A DNA stretch of 64,000 bases from positions 34,945 through 98,944 of the forward strand of contig JAJQDE010000055.1 in NCBI GenBank assembly GCA_021202335.1, read 5' to 3'. This document shows, in pieces, positions 37,582-46,363 of this stretch. Below the pieces are notes generated by a model. That model was not told where the DNA came from. It saw only the letters and a list, made by a program, of their open reading frames with translations, and searched no databases. Position numbers and translations under genes: made by a program. The stretch comes from Lachnospiraceae bacterium. GTDB lineage: Bacteria > Bacillota > Clostridia > Lachnospirales > Lachnospiraceae. Numbering within the stretch: position 1 is the stretch's first letter; every line of letters starts with the position of its first letter.

Positions 37582-39690
37582 CTATATTTCCTTGCGCATT
37601 TCCATGATTTTTTCGTATACATCCGGGCGGCGTTCCTTCAAATGCGCGTCCAACAGCTCGCGGCGTTCCATAAAGCGCTTTGCGAGGGAAGGATGCTCAT
37701 GTGCCATTTTTTCTGCAAGCCGGAGCCGGCGGCGTTCAAATTCATGGGCAATCTGATGCTCATCCTTGCCTGAAATGCGGGCGATTTCCGTAAGATGCGC
37801 ATCAAGATGCTCAAGCCATTCGTCCTCGTCCATCGCGTCAAGCCGGTTCCAACTGCCGTGAATCAGGGTGTTAAAGTCGCCTGTTTTCTTCAGCTCTTCA
37901 ATCTGCTTTTGGATTTGTCTTTCCACCTCTTTTTCAAAATCAGAGCCGTATGCCCACAAAAATTCGTGGACGACATTTTCGGCATGCTTTCTTGCCAGCG
38001 AGTGATTGTCTGCATGCACGCCCTCGATAGGATAAGGCTTTTGCAGACCGATGTCGGCAAGAGCCGTTTCGATTGTGCAGCGGACGGCGCCCTTTTGGAT
38101 AAGGCTGCCGATGCCGAGCGCGCGGAGCTGGTCGTTCAGCGCCGCCATGTGCTCCGTGAGGTAAAAGGCAATTCCGCGTTTGCTTAGAGAGTCGTACAGC
38201 AGCATAAGGCGCTCGGCTGCGGTGATGTCAATGCTGCCGATGCCCGACGCGTCCACGATGACGGCGCGTGTGTCCTCTGAAATGCCGTTTTCGATATCCT
38301 CCTGGAAAATCGACGCATTTGCAAAAAACAGGTCGCTCGTGAAGCGGTATAGAACGACATGCTCTATGGGATAGATATGCTTGAACTGCGACATGCTGAA
38401 AAAGTCGTCATGCCCGGGCAGCACGCCCAAAAAGCATCTGGGAGGGTTGGAGGCGCGCAGGATTACAGCCGTAAAGGACAGGATTATTCCCACAAGCACT
38501 CCGTTGATGGTTCCCAAAATCAGCACGGCAAAAAACGCGCTCATAAAGATGTAAAATTCCGGTTTGCTAACCTTTTTCAATTTTGCCGCAAGCTTAAATT
38601 CAAGCGCGCCGATAAGTGCGGACATGACGACGGCGGTGAGAACGGGCACCGGGAGATAGCCGATGAAGCCCGTGCAGAAGAGGAGCACGAAAATCATGGT
38701 AATTCCCGCGATTATTCCCGTAAGCTGGGTTTTGCCGTCGTACTGGTCGTTCATTGCCGTGCGCGGAACGGAGCCGTTCACGGGACAGCAGCCCGTAAGC
38801 GATGCGGCGAGGTTTCCGAGCGAAAAAGCAAGCAGCTCCTGATTGTCGTTAAGCTTATAGCCCCGTTTGAGCGCAAAATTGTTTTCGGCAAGCAGGGTCT
38901 GCGCCATGATAACGACAGCGACGGAAAGGCTTGCGCCTATTGCGTCGGTAAAGCGGACTGCAAGGAGGTTTGGAAAGGCAAAACGGGGAAGCCCCGGGCT
39001 TACAGAGGAAAGGCAGGCGATGCCCATGCTTTCCACCGGAGCAAAATACGCAAACAGCGCGCCGAGCATGATCATGACAATCGCCATGGGAAATTTAGGG
39101 CAGATGCGTTTTGCAGCCAGTATGATAAAAAGCGTCCCAACGCCAATAAGGAAGGAGGGCAGATTAAACAGGGGGAGCGATTCAATGATATGCTCCAAAA
39201 GCTCAAAAAGCTCGCCCGTTCCGGCGCTGCCCCCATAAAGCTTCGGCACCTGCATCAGTATGACCGTGCAGCAGACGCCGGATATGAAGCCGCCCATGAC
39301 AGGCTTCGATATGAAATTGACAAGCTTGCCCGCGCCGAGCATAAAAAACAGCAAGAGCCATACCGCCACGTAAAAGGTGAGCACGGGAACGACCGTTAGC
39401 GCCTGCTCCGACTGCGCCCCGACCTCGAGCGAGAGGAGCGCGCCTCCGATTAGCGCCGCGGGCGCGGCGTCCACGCCGACAATAAACTGTGGCGAGGTAG
39501 AAAAAAGCGCGAATATAATAATCGGAAAAACAGAGCCGTACAGGCCGTAGACAGCAGGAAGCCCCGCAATCTGCGCGTATCCCATCGCGATGGGAATGGA
39601 AACGGCAGCTATGATTATTCCCGACAGTATATCCTTTGGAAGATTTTTTCTTTCGTAGCCTCTAAGCGTGTGTGCAAAAGAAATTTTCAT
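37582..39690 (-). CDS. SulP-family anion transporter with STAS domain
   Basis: 702 residues. Ten or more membrane helices (residues about 20-405) with the SulP signature near VSIPIAMGYAQIAGLPAVYGLYGS; STAS domain about 430-545 (AVIVDASGIGSIDITAAERLM). The substrate could be sulfate, bicarbonate or a carboxylate. An extra C-terminal helical region of about 140 residues (from ENVVHEFLW) is not standard. The reverse-strand site ggaggaaaac precedes the start. Confidence 0.9.
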   Translation of the reverse strand: MKISFAHTLRGYERKNLPKDILSGIIIAAVSIPIAMGYAQIAGLPAVYGLYGSVFPIIIFALFSTSPQFIVGVDAAPAALIGGALLSLEVGAQSEQALTVVPVLTFYVAVWLLLFFMLGAGKLVNFISKPVMGGFISGVCCTVILMQVPKLYGGSAGTGELFELLEHIIESLPLFNLPSFLIGVGTLFIILAAKRICPKFPMAIVMIMLGALFAYFAPVESMGIACLSSVSPGLPRFAFPNLLAVRFTDAIGASLSVAVVIMAQTLLAENNFALKRGYKLNDNQELLAFSLGNLAASLTGCCPVNGSVPRTAMNDQYDGKTQLTGIIAGITMIFVLLFCTGFIGYLPVPVLTAVVMSALIGALEFKLAAKLKKVSKPEFYIFMSAFFAVLILGTINGVLVGIILSFTAVILRASNPPRCFLGVLPGHDDFFSMSQFKHIYPIEHVVLYRFTSDLFFANASIFQEDIENGISEDTRAVIVDASGIGSIDITAAERLMLLYDSLSKRGIAFYLTEHMAALNDQLRALGIGSLIQKGAVRCTIETALADIGLQKPYPIEGVHADNHSLARKHAENVVHEFLWAYGSDFEKEVERQIQKQIEELKKTGDFNTLIHGSWNRLDAMDEDEWLEHLDAHLTEIARISGKDEHQIAHEFERRRLRLAEKMAHEHPSLAKRFMERRELLDAHLKERRPDVYEKIMEMRKEI

Positions 39691-39846
39691 GTTTTCCTCC
39701 CGGTATATTTTTTTTGAGTCAGAATTAACAGTAACATAATGAACGCAAGGACGGTATTCATTACTATAATATCAGATAAATGTGCCGTTGTGAACCGCCG
39801 TCATTCTTTATTTATTTCATTTTTGGGAAAGTGCATGGCATATGGC

Positions 39847-39875
39847 TTGCCTGCGGCAGGGTATGGGTGTATAAT
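39847..39875 (+). promoter_or_regulatory. Promoter of the moxR-DUF58 pair
   Basis: TTGCCT (39847-39852), 17 bases, TATAAT (39870-39875). The expected transcription start near 39882 would leave ATG 39885 almost leaderless, favouring the GTG at 39906. Confidence 0.55.
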
Positions 39876-39905
39876 AAACAAAAAATGAACGGAAGGGCGA
39901 GACAG

Positions 39906-40853
39906 GTGCAGATAAGCGAAATACTGACTAAAACAGAGGAAAACATTTCAAAGGTGATAATCGGCAAGCGCGAGGCGACGCGCCTGATACTGGCGTCGCT
40001 TGCCGCCGGCGGGCATGTGCTTTTGGAGGATGTGCCGGGGACCGGGAAAACGGTGCTTGCAAAGGCTCTTGCAAAATCTATCGGCTGCGGCTTCGAGCGT
40101 GTGCAGTTCACGCCGGATCTGCTCCCGAGCGATGTGACAGGGCTGTCATTTTTTAATCAGGAGAAGGGCGCGTTTACATTTAAGGAGGGTCCGGTGTTTA
40201 CCAATATTCTCCTTGCGGACGAAATCAACAGGGCGACGCCGCGCACGCAGTCAAGCCTGCTTGAGTGCATGGCGGAATGTCAGGTGACGGTGGACGGAGT
40301 GACAAGGGAGCTTGAGCAGCCGTTTTTTGTGATAGCCACCCAAAATCCCGTGGAAACAATAGGCTGCTTTCCGCTTCCCGAGGCGCAGCTTGACCGCTTT
40401 ATCATGAAAATCAGTATGGGCGGCATGAGCGCACGGCAGGAGCGGCAGATGATTGACCGCTTTATCAACGCGGAGCCTCTTTCACAGCTTAAGGAGGTGT
40501 GCACGGCGGAGGATATCAGGCAGCTGCAGCGGGCGTGCAGGGAGGTCTATGTACACGACGATTTGCGGGATTATATCGTGTCGCTTGTGCAGGCGACGCG
40601 AAAGCACGGGGCGGGAGCTTTTGCCGCGGCGCAGGGAGTGAGTCCGAGAGGGACGCTTGCCCTTGTGCGGGCGGCGCAGGGCTATGCGCTTGTCGAGGGA
40701 CGCGATTATGTGGCGCCCGAGGACATTAAGACGGTCGCGGTGCCGGTGCTTGCCCACAGGCTCATAGGCGAGCTTGAGGAGGCGCAGAGGACGAGCCTTA
40801 TAAACGGGCTGCTTGGCAGCGTGGAGCTGCCTACGGAGAATTGGAAAAGGTAA
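39906..40853 (+). CDS. MoxR-family AAA ATPase
   Basis: 315 residues from GTG 39906, which follows ggaaggg; ATG 39885 in frame lacks a site. Walker A EDVPGTGKTVLAK, Walker B ILLADEINRATPRTQSSLLE, sensor 1 ATQNPVE. MoxR proteins act as chaperones with a von Willebrand or DUF58 partner, here the next gene (19 bases downstream). No transglutaminase gene follows, so this is a reduced two-gene form. Confidence 0.9.
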   Translation: MQISEILTKTEENISKVIIGKREATRLILASLAAGGHVLLEDVPGTGKTVLAKALAKSIGCGFERVQFTPDLLPSDVTGLSFFNQEKGAFTFKEGPVFTNILLADEINRATPRTQSSLLECMAECQVTVDGVTRELEQPFFVIATQNPVETIGCFPLPEAQLDRFIMKISMGGMSARQERQMIDRFINAEPLSQLKEVCTAEDIRQLQRACREVYVHDDLRDYIVSLVQATRKHGAGAFAAAQGVSPRGTLALVRAAQGYALVEGRDYVAPEDIKTVAVPVLAHRLIGELEEAQRTSLINGLLGSVELPTENWKR

Positions 40854-40872
40854 AATCAAACGGAGGCTGTGC

Positions 40873-42009
40873 ATGTTATTGTTTTTGTTCATTGGAATTG
40901 CCGCGGTCAGCGTGCTTTGGGAGATATACTATAAACGCGTCTGGCTAAGGGGCGTGGACGTGAAGCTGTGGTTTGACGCGGACACGCTTTACGAAGGGAG
41001 CAGGACAAGGCTCTATGAGGTGATTGAGAACAGGAAACGGCTGCCCCTGCCTGTTTTGGAGGTGGGCTTTCACACGAAAAAGGAGCTGGATTTTGCCGAT
41101 ACGGAGAACACGAGCGTCAGCGATTATATTTATAAAAGAGATGTTTTTTCCGTGCTTGGCAGACAGCGGATTACGCGTGAAATCGGCGTAAGCTGCAAAA
41201 AGCGCGGTCATTATAAGGTCAGCGATGCGGATATCACGACGCACACGCTTCTGTACAGAAAAAGCTACGGTGTGGGAATTGAAACGGACGCGGCAATTTA
41301 CGTCTATGCGCGTATGACGGACGTGTCGGAAATCATGACGCTCTGCGAGCATATGCTCGGCACGCTTCAATGTGCTAAAAGGCTGTATGAGGATCCGTTT
41401 GCGTTCCGCACAATCCGCAGCTATACCACGGACGACCCGATGAAGGCGATTAACTGGAAGGCGAGCGCAAAGACGGGAGGGCTTATGGTCAACACCTTTG
41501 ACTCGGTGCAGTCGCAGAAGGCGATGATTTTTCTTGATGTTTCGGACACGGGCATCTTAAAGCAGGAGGCTTTGGTGGAGGAGAGCATCGCGATTGCGGC
41601 GACCTTGGCAAGAAAGCTTTTGAAGCAGGGCATGGAAACGGGCTTTGCGTTTAACGGCGCTGACGGAGCATATATGCTGCCGTCCAATAAGCGGAGCATG
41701 CTGACGGTGCTGGAGCGTAGGCTTGCCGATTTTGATGCCGGCGCGGGGACAGGCTCCTTTGCGGAGCTTATTTCGGACGAGCGGCAGGAGGCAGGTATGC
41801 TTTCGGACGATACGCTCATGATTTATATTACCAAAAACCCTGACGAAGCGTTTTTTGACACGCTTGGCAAAGGCGCGCGTAAACATATGGCGCTTGCCGT
41901 GTGCCCTGTCCTTAGAGGAGATGAGCAGACCGCAAAGCTTTGCGGGAGCGTAAACGGCGGAGCTTTTGGCAGCCGTGTGCGTGTGCTTGTCAAAGAGGTG
42001 GCGGGCTGA
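40873..42009 (+). CDS. DUF58-domain membrane protein
   Basis: 378 residues. One N-terminal membrane segment (MLLFLFIGIAAVSVLWEIYY), then a beta-rich region, then the DUF58 core with FRTIRSYTTDDPMKAINWKASAKTGGLMV and a following vWA-like segment (KAMIFLDVSDT). It partners with the upstream MoxR ATPase; the molecular role is unknown. The 3' end overlaps the convergent TetR gene by 20 bases. Confidence 0.85.
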   Translation: MLLFLFIGIAAVSVLWEIYYKRVWLRGVDVKLWFDADTLYEGSRTRLYEVIENRKRLPLPVLEVGFHTKKELDFADTENTSVSDYIYKRDVFSVLGRQRITREIGVSCKKRGHYKVSDADITTHTLLYRKSYGVGIETDAAIYVYARMTDVSEIMTLCEHMLGTLQCAKRLYEDPFAFRTIRSYTTDDPMKAINWKASAKTGGLMVNTFDSVQSQKAMIFLDVSDTGILKQEALVEESIAIAATLARKLLKQGMETGFAFNGADGAYMLPSNKRSMLTVLERRLADFDAGAGTGSFAELISDERQEAGMLSDDTLMIYITKNPDEAFFDTLGKGARKHMALAVCPVLRGDEQTAKLCGSVNGGAFGSRVRVLVKEVAG

Positions 42010-42667
42010 CGCTGCGGTCCTTCGGCTCAAAAATGGGAGTCATTTTTTTGTCGAGCGCGATATGGTATTTGTCAAAAAGCTTCATGTATTTTTCGGAGAG
42101 CGACGCGTCCTTGCCGAAAAAGTGAAGGTGCTGCAGGAGGTAGTAATTGATGTATTCCTCATTGGAAATGGCGTCCGGGCTGCTTAAGGAGTAGCTTACA
42201 ATTGAGGGCTTTATGGAAGAAATACTGATTCCGGCAAGCCTTGCAAAGTTTTCCCCGGCGCCTCCGCGTGAATACTGTTCAAAGGTACGGATGATATAGT
42301 TTATGACGCGCTGATATATATACGGCTCGTGCGATATCTCCACAAAAAATTTGCCGAAATTGGGATATTCCAGGCACAGATAAAGCTCGAGCGCGCTGGA
42401 AAACAGAAACACATCGACATCATCAAAGGACGGCTCGTATTCTGCAATCAGGCTGTCAAAGGCGCTGCGCATGGTATGATAGACCGTGGCGCCAATCTCG
42501 ATTTTTCCGTTAAAATAGTAATTGAATAATCCAAGGTTTGTGTTGGCGCGCTTGGAAATCAGGCGTATCGTTGTGTCATAATATCCGTATTCCCAAAAAA
42601 GCTCGCTGCTGCATTCGAGAAGCTTCTGCTTTGTTTCAATTCCCCTTATCTGCTTTGGCACAGGCAT
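41990..42667 (-). CDS. TetR-family transcriptional regulator
   Basis: 225 residues. N-terminal HTH (TKQKLLECSSELFWEYGYYDTTIRLISKRANTNLGLFNYYF), then an all-helical ligand domain with no recognised specificity. ATG 42667 follows gggggagg; an upstream ATG at 42688 lies before that site. It is divergent from the amino-acid transport operon, so it could control either that operon or itself. Confidence 0.8.
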   Translation of the reverse strand: MPVPKQIRGIETKQKLLECSSELFWEYGYYDTTIRLISKRANTNLGLFNYYFNGKIEIGATVYHTMRSAFDSLIAEYEPSFDDVDVFLFSSALELYLCLEYPNFGKFFVEISHEPYIYQRVINYIIRTFEQYSRGGAGENFARLAGISISSIKPSIVSYSLSSPDAISNEEYINYYLLQHLHFFGKDASLSEKYMKLFDKYHIALDKKMTPIFEPKDRSVSPPPL

Positions 42668-42833
42668 GGACAATCCTCCCCCAATCATTTTATCTGAAAT
42701 ACAGTATAGAGGAATGGCGCGAAAAATAAAAGCCTTACAAGGGCTTGTTTGGGCAAAATATCTGTTTTTTTGCGAAAATCAGGGCTAAAAACGGCAAATA
42801 TAAACAAAATATAAATAAAGTGTGAAAAATTTG

Positions 42834-42861
42834 TTGACAACAAAATTATAAGCTGTATAAT
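42834..42861 (+). promoter_or_regulatory. Promoter of the amino-acid ABC operon
   Basis: TTGACA (42834-42839), 16 bases, TATAAT (42856-42861). Confidence 0.75.
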
Positions 42862-42885
42862 TATTGCATAACCAAATAACGGAAA

Positions 42886-42943
42886 CGGAAAACAAAGGCG
42901 TTTACCCATTGACAGTGTGGGGGAACGCCGTTTTGTTTTGCCG
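42886..42943 (+). promoter_or_regulatory. Long leader hairpin with T-rich 3' arm (possible attenuator)
   Basis: CGGAAAACAAAGGCGTT (42886-42902) pairs with AACGCC (42924-42929) and GTTTTGTTTTGCCG (42930-42943), with one bulge. It lies between promoter and gene. The 3' arm is T-rich, as in terminators. No known riboswitch or T-box is recognised. Confidence 0.5.
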
Positions 42944-42991
42944 GAGGGTTCATCTTTATGCGCAAAGAATAGCGCAGAAATGGAGGAAATT

Positions 42992-43954
42992 ATGAAAAAA
43001 AGAGAGTGGTACAAAAAGCTGTGTGTGATGGGATTGGCAGGAACGGTTATTTTGAACATGGCGGGATGCTCAAGCTCAAGCTCGGGTACAGGCAGCTCTT
43101 CCGCAAGCGCTTCGACAGAGGACACGGCGTCAGACGCTGCGGCGTCAGACGCTGCAGCGACAGGCGATACGGTGGCGGAAACAGCTCAGGCTGCCGGCGA
43201 GGAGTACACGGGTGAGGTCAGGAAGGTTGTGGTCGGCACCGGAAACGACGCGGCGCCGTTCTGCTATTTGGATGAGGACGGTAATTCCATAGGCTATGAT
43301 ATCGATGTGCTTAAGGAGCTTGACGCGCGGCTGCCGCAGTATGAGTTCGACATTCAGGCGATGGACTTTTCAACTTTGGTCGTATCGATTGACTCCGGCT
43401 CCGTGGATATGCTTGCACATGAGCTTGTGCAGTCCGACGAGAGAAAGGAAAAATATCTCTTCCCCGAGCAGTATTACTGCCTGTCGCCGATGAGCCTTGC
43501 GGTGACTGCGGAGAGCGGCATTACCTCAATGGCGGATATGGCGGGAAAGACAATGGAGCTTAATCCGAGCCAGTATGAATATCAGATGGTCATGGCATGG
43601 AACGAGGCGCATCCCGGACAGGAGGTAGACCTGATAGGCGTAACAGACCAGTCAACGGCTGATAATTACCTGAAGGTTTCGAGCGGAAAGGTGGATGCTT
43701 CCTTAACATATAAGGCAACCTTTGACAGCGTTATTCCCGACATAGGCGTGGATAACCTGCAGCTTACGGACGAGGTTATGTGCGAGGACACATATCTGAT
43801 GTTCCCGCAGACGGAGCAGCAGCTTTGCGATGATGTGAACGCGGTGCTCAAGGAGATGCTTGAGGACGGCACGCTTTCCGAAATATCGCTTGAATGGTAC
43901 GGAGAGGACGTATTCACACTTTACTCGGATATGATTCAGATTGTAGCGGATTAA
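42992..43954 (+). CDS. Amino-acid ABC transporter substrate-binding lipoprotein
   Basis: 320 residues. Lipobox at C26 (NMAGC), Ser/Ala/Thr-rich linker, then a family 3 solute-binding domain (APFCYLDEDGNSIGYDIDVLKELDARL ... VSIDSGSVDMLAHELVQSDERKEKYLFPE). Binds a polar amino acid; the specificity is not readable. First of four adjacent ABC genes. Confidence 0.9.
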   Translation: MKKREWYKKLCVMGLAGTVILNMAGCSSSSSGTGSSSASASTEDTASDAAASDAAATGDTVAETAQAAGEEYTGEVRKVVVGTGNDAAPFCYLDEDGNSIGYDIDVLKELDARLPQYEFDIQAMDFSTLVVSIDSGSVDMLAHELVQSDERKEKYLFPEQYYCLSPMSLAVTAESGITSMADMAGKTMELNPSQYEYQMVMAWNEAHPGQEVDLIGVTDQSTADNYLKVSSGKVDASLTYKATFDSVIPDIGVDNLQLTDEVMCEDTYLMFPQTEQQLCDDVNAVLKEMLEDGTLSEISLEWYGEDVFTLYSDMIQIVAD

Positions 43955-43988
43955 TCCATTAATAAAATAAATTATATCTTTTCAAGAC

Positions 43989-44034
43989 AAAGACCGGTCT
44001 TATGCTCCAATGGGGGGAGCAAAAGCCGGTCTTT
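43989..44034 (+). promoter_or_regulatory. Nested hairpin between binding protein and permease genes
   Basis: AAAGACCGG (43989-43997) pairs with CCGGTCTTT (44026-44034); inside, GCTCC (44004-44008) pairs with GGAGC (44016-44020). A likely partial terminator or mRNA-stability stem that lowers permease relative to binding-protein expression, a common arrangement. Confidence 0.6.
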
Positions 44035-44064
44035 TGCTGAAACAAAAAGAGGAGTGTGATACTT

Positions 44065-44769
44065 ATGGGACACACATATGATTTTGCATCTGTTCCGGGC
44101 TACATACCAAAAATAATGAAGGCTTTTCCCGTGACAATGGAAATCCTTTTGCTGTCGCTGCTGTTCGGACTGCTTATCGGCGCGGTCGTCACGGTCGGCT
44201 CGCTCAGCAAAAGGAAGGCGGTAAATGCGCTTGCAAAGGGTTACATTTCTTTTATGAGAGGTATTCCGACTTTGCAGCTGATTTTCCTTTTGTATTTGGG
44301 GCTTCCGCAGGTTATGCAGGGCATTGGGGTGGACATGAGCGGCGTGAGCAAGGTTGCTTACATTATCGCATGTCTTTCACTCAGCACCTCGGCAAACATG
44401 GCGGAGATGATGCGGGCGTCTTACCTTGCGATAGACAAAGGGCAGCGCGAGGCGGCGTACAGCGTCGGAATGAAGGGCTTTACCGCTTTCCGCAGGATTA
44501 TCTTTCCGCAGGCGTTCGGCGTGGCTATCCCCTCTTTGGGGAACAACATTATCATGCTGTTTAAGGAAACCTCGCTTGCATTTACGGTCGGCGTGATTGA
44601 CATTTTGGGAAAGGCGAGGGCAATCAGCGCGGCAAGCTACGGCACCAACAAGCTTGAGGTCTATATAGCGACAGGACTGATTTTCTGGGTTATCTGCTTT
44701 ATTTTGGAGAACCTCAGCAGGGCGTTTGAAAGGGCATATACCAAAGGAAGAAAGAAGGCTGCAAGCTGA
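44065..44769 (+). CDS. Amino-acid ABC transporter permease 1
   Basis: 234 residues, HisM/GlnP type. About five membrane helices, with EAA-loop sequence IDKGQREAAYSVGMKGFTAFRRIIFPQAFGVAIPSLGN contacting the ATPase. ATG 44065 has 11-base spacing to gagg; a GTG at 44056 is too close. Confidence 0.93.
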   Translation: MGHTYDFASVPGYIPKIMKAFPVTMEILLLSLLFGLLIGAVVTVGSLSKRKAVNALAKGYISFMRGIPTLQLIFLLYLGLPQVMQGIGVDMSGVSKVAYIIACLSLSTSANMAEMMRASYLAIDKGQREAAYSVGMKGFTAFRRIIFPQAFGVAIPSLGNNIIMLFKETSLAFTVGVIDILGKARAISAASYGTNKLEVYIATGLIFWVICFILENLSRAFERAYTKGRKKAAS

Positions 44770-44803
44770 GCGGTTTAGGAAAAATGGAATGGGGTGAATG
44801 AGA

Positions 44804-45514
44804 ATGATCAACGTGGAATTTATTATGGAGTCAATACCGTCCCTTATCGGCGCAATTCCGGTAACGCTCCTGATGGCGTTTGCGGCAGCAGCGGCAGGCT
44901 GGATTTTGGGGCTTGCGATCGCGCTGGTGCGCAAAAGCAGAGTGCCTGTGATATCTCAGGTATGCGCGGTGTTTGTGTCGTTTATGAGAGGCGTGCCCCT
45001 GATTATCCTTTTGTATATTGCATATTATGCGCTGCCTATTACCATCAGCGGCTACTTTGCAAGCATCGGAAGGGAGATTGACATTAACGCGGTTCCGGCG
45101 GTGGCGTATGCGATTATGGCGCTGGTGCTTGACCAGGCGGCGTATTCCTCCGAGATATTCCGGGCGGCTCTGATGGCAGTCGACGAGGGGCAGATGGAAG
45201 CCTGTTACAGTGTCGGCATGACAAAGAGCCAGGCGCTTATACGGATTGTGCTGCCGCAGGCGATGGCAATAGCGCTGCCAAACCTTGGCGGATTGTTCCT
45301 GGGGCTTGTGAAGGGAACGAGCCTTGCATACTATGTCGGCGTCTATGAGATTACGGCGACCGCAAACCTTCTTGCGATGCCGGCTCTGAACTTTATTGAA
45401 GCGTATGTCATGACGACGGTTATCTATGAGATTATCAGCTTTATCTTCAATAAGCTGTTCAGAGGCTGTGAGAACAGACTCAAGCGCTTCCGGGAGGGAG
45501 CTTCGGCGGCATAA
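44804..45514 (+). CDS. Amino-acid ABC transporter permease 2
   Basis: 236 residues. Paralogous to permease 1, with EAA loop VDEGQMEACYSVGMTKSQALIRIVLPQAMAIALPNLGG. The two permeases probably form the heterodimeric channel. ATG 44804 is preferred; ATG 44798 is only two bases after the ggggtg site. Confidence 0.92.
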   Translation: MINVEFIMESIPSLIGAIPVTLLMAFAAAAAGWILGLAIALVRKSRVPVISQVCAVFVSFMRGVPLIILLYIAYYALPITISGYFASIGREIDINAVPAVAYAIMALVLDQAAYSSEIFRAALMAVDEGQMEACYSVGMTKSQALIRIVLPQAMAIALPNLGGLFLGLVKGTSLAYYVGVYEITATANLLAMPALNFIEAYVMTTVIYEIISFIFNKLFRGCENRLKRFREGASAA

Positions 45515-45550
45515 AAGGGCTGTAAATATAAGGAAAGGAAGTTAGAGCAT

Positions 45551-46318
45551 ATGGCAAATATGGTTGAATTAAAAAATATACATAAATCCTTCGGGGACAA
45601 TCACATTTTGAAGGGTGTCGATATGAATATCAAAAAAGGCGAGGTGGTTGTCATTTTAGGTCCCAGCGGTTCGGGAAAAACAACCTTGCTGCGCACCATT
45701 AATTTCCTTGACTCGGCGGACGACGGAAGCGTCACCGTGCACGACTTTACGGTGGACTGCAAAAAGCACACCAAATCGCAGGTAATCGAGCTTCGCAGAA
45801 AGACAGCCATGGTATTTCAGAATTATAACCTGTTTCAGAACAAGACCATTCTCGAGAATGTGATGGAGGGTCTGGTCACGGTCAAAAAATTCAAGAAATC
45901 CGACGCGGAGAAGGTAAGCCGCGAAATTCTTGAAAAGGTAGGCTTGTCCGAGAGATGCGACTTTTACCCTTCGCAGCTTTCAGGCGGGCAGCAGCAGAGG
46001 GCGGGGATTGCAAGAGCGCTGATTTTGGATCCGGACGTCATTCTGTTTGATGAGCCTACCTCGGCGCTTGACCCGGAGCTTGTGGGAGAGGTTTTAAACA
46101 CCATTAAGGCTGTGGCGCAGACGGGAATTACGATGATTGTCGTGACTCATGAAATTGCGTTTGCAAAGGAAGTGGCTTCGAGAGTGGTATTCATGGAGGG
46201 CGGAGTCGTCGTGGAGGAGGGACGTCCGGAGGAGATTTTGGTCAATCCCAAGGAGCCCAGGACGCAGCAGTTCTTAAAGAGGATTACTAATCCGAATGTG
46301 GCAAATGAAAGCGCATAG
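45551..46318 (+). CDS. Amino-acid ABC transporter ATP-binding protein
   Basis: 255 residues, GlnQ/HisP type. Walker [11 protein letters not shown], signature LSGGQQQR, Walker [15 protein letters not shown]-loop VTHEIAFA. Completes the importer. An amt-PII gene follows 45 bases later on the same strand. Confidence 0.95.
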   Translation: MANMVELKNIHKSFGDNHILKGVDMNIKKGEVVVILGPSGSGKTTLLRTINFLDSADDGSVTVHDFTVDCKKHTKSQVIELRRKTAMVFQNYNLFQNKTILENVMEGLVTVKKFKKSDAEKVSREILEKVGLSERCDFYPSQLSGGQQQRAGIARALILDPDVILFDEPTSALDPELVGEVLNTIKAVAQTGITMIVVTHEIAFAKEVASRVVFMEGGVVVEEGRPEEILVNPKEPRTQQFLKRITNPNVANESA

Positions 46319-46363
46319 GCAGGCATCAATTCAAAAAAAAGATATGGAAAAGAGGTAATGGCT

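Noticed and set aside
38359..39399. Open frame of 346 codons on the forward strand
   Set aside because: It lies entirely antisense to the well-supported SulP gene, has a highly charged, repeat-like composition typical of an antisense shadow, and has no ribosome site.
41990..42009. Frameshift or assembly error at the DUF58/TetR overlap
   Set aside because: Both proteins have normal ends; a 20-base convergent overlap is ordinary.
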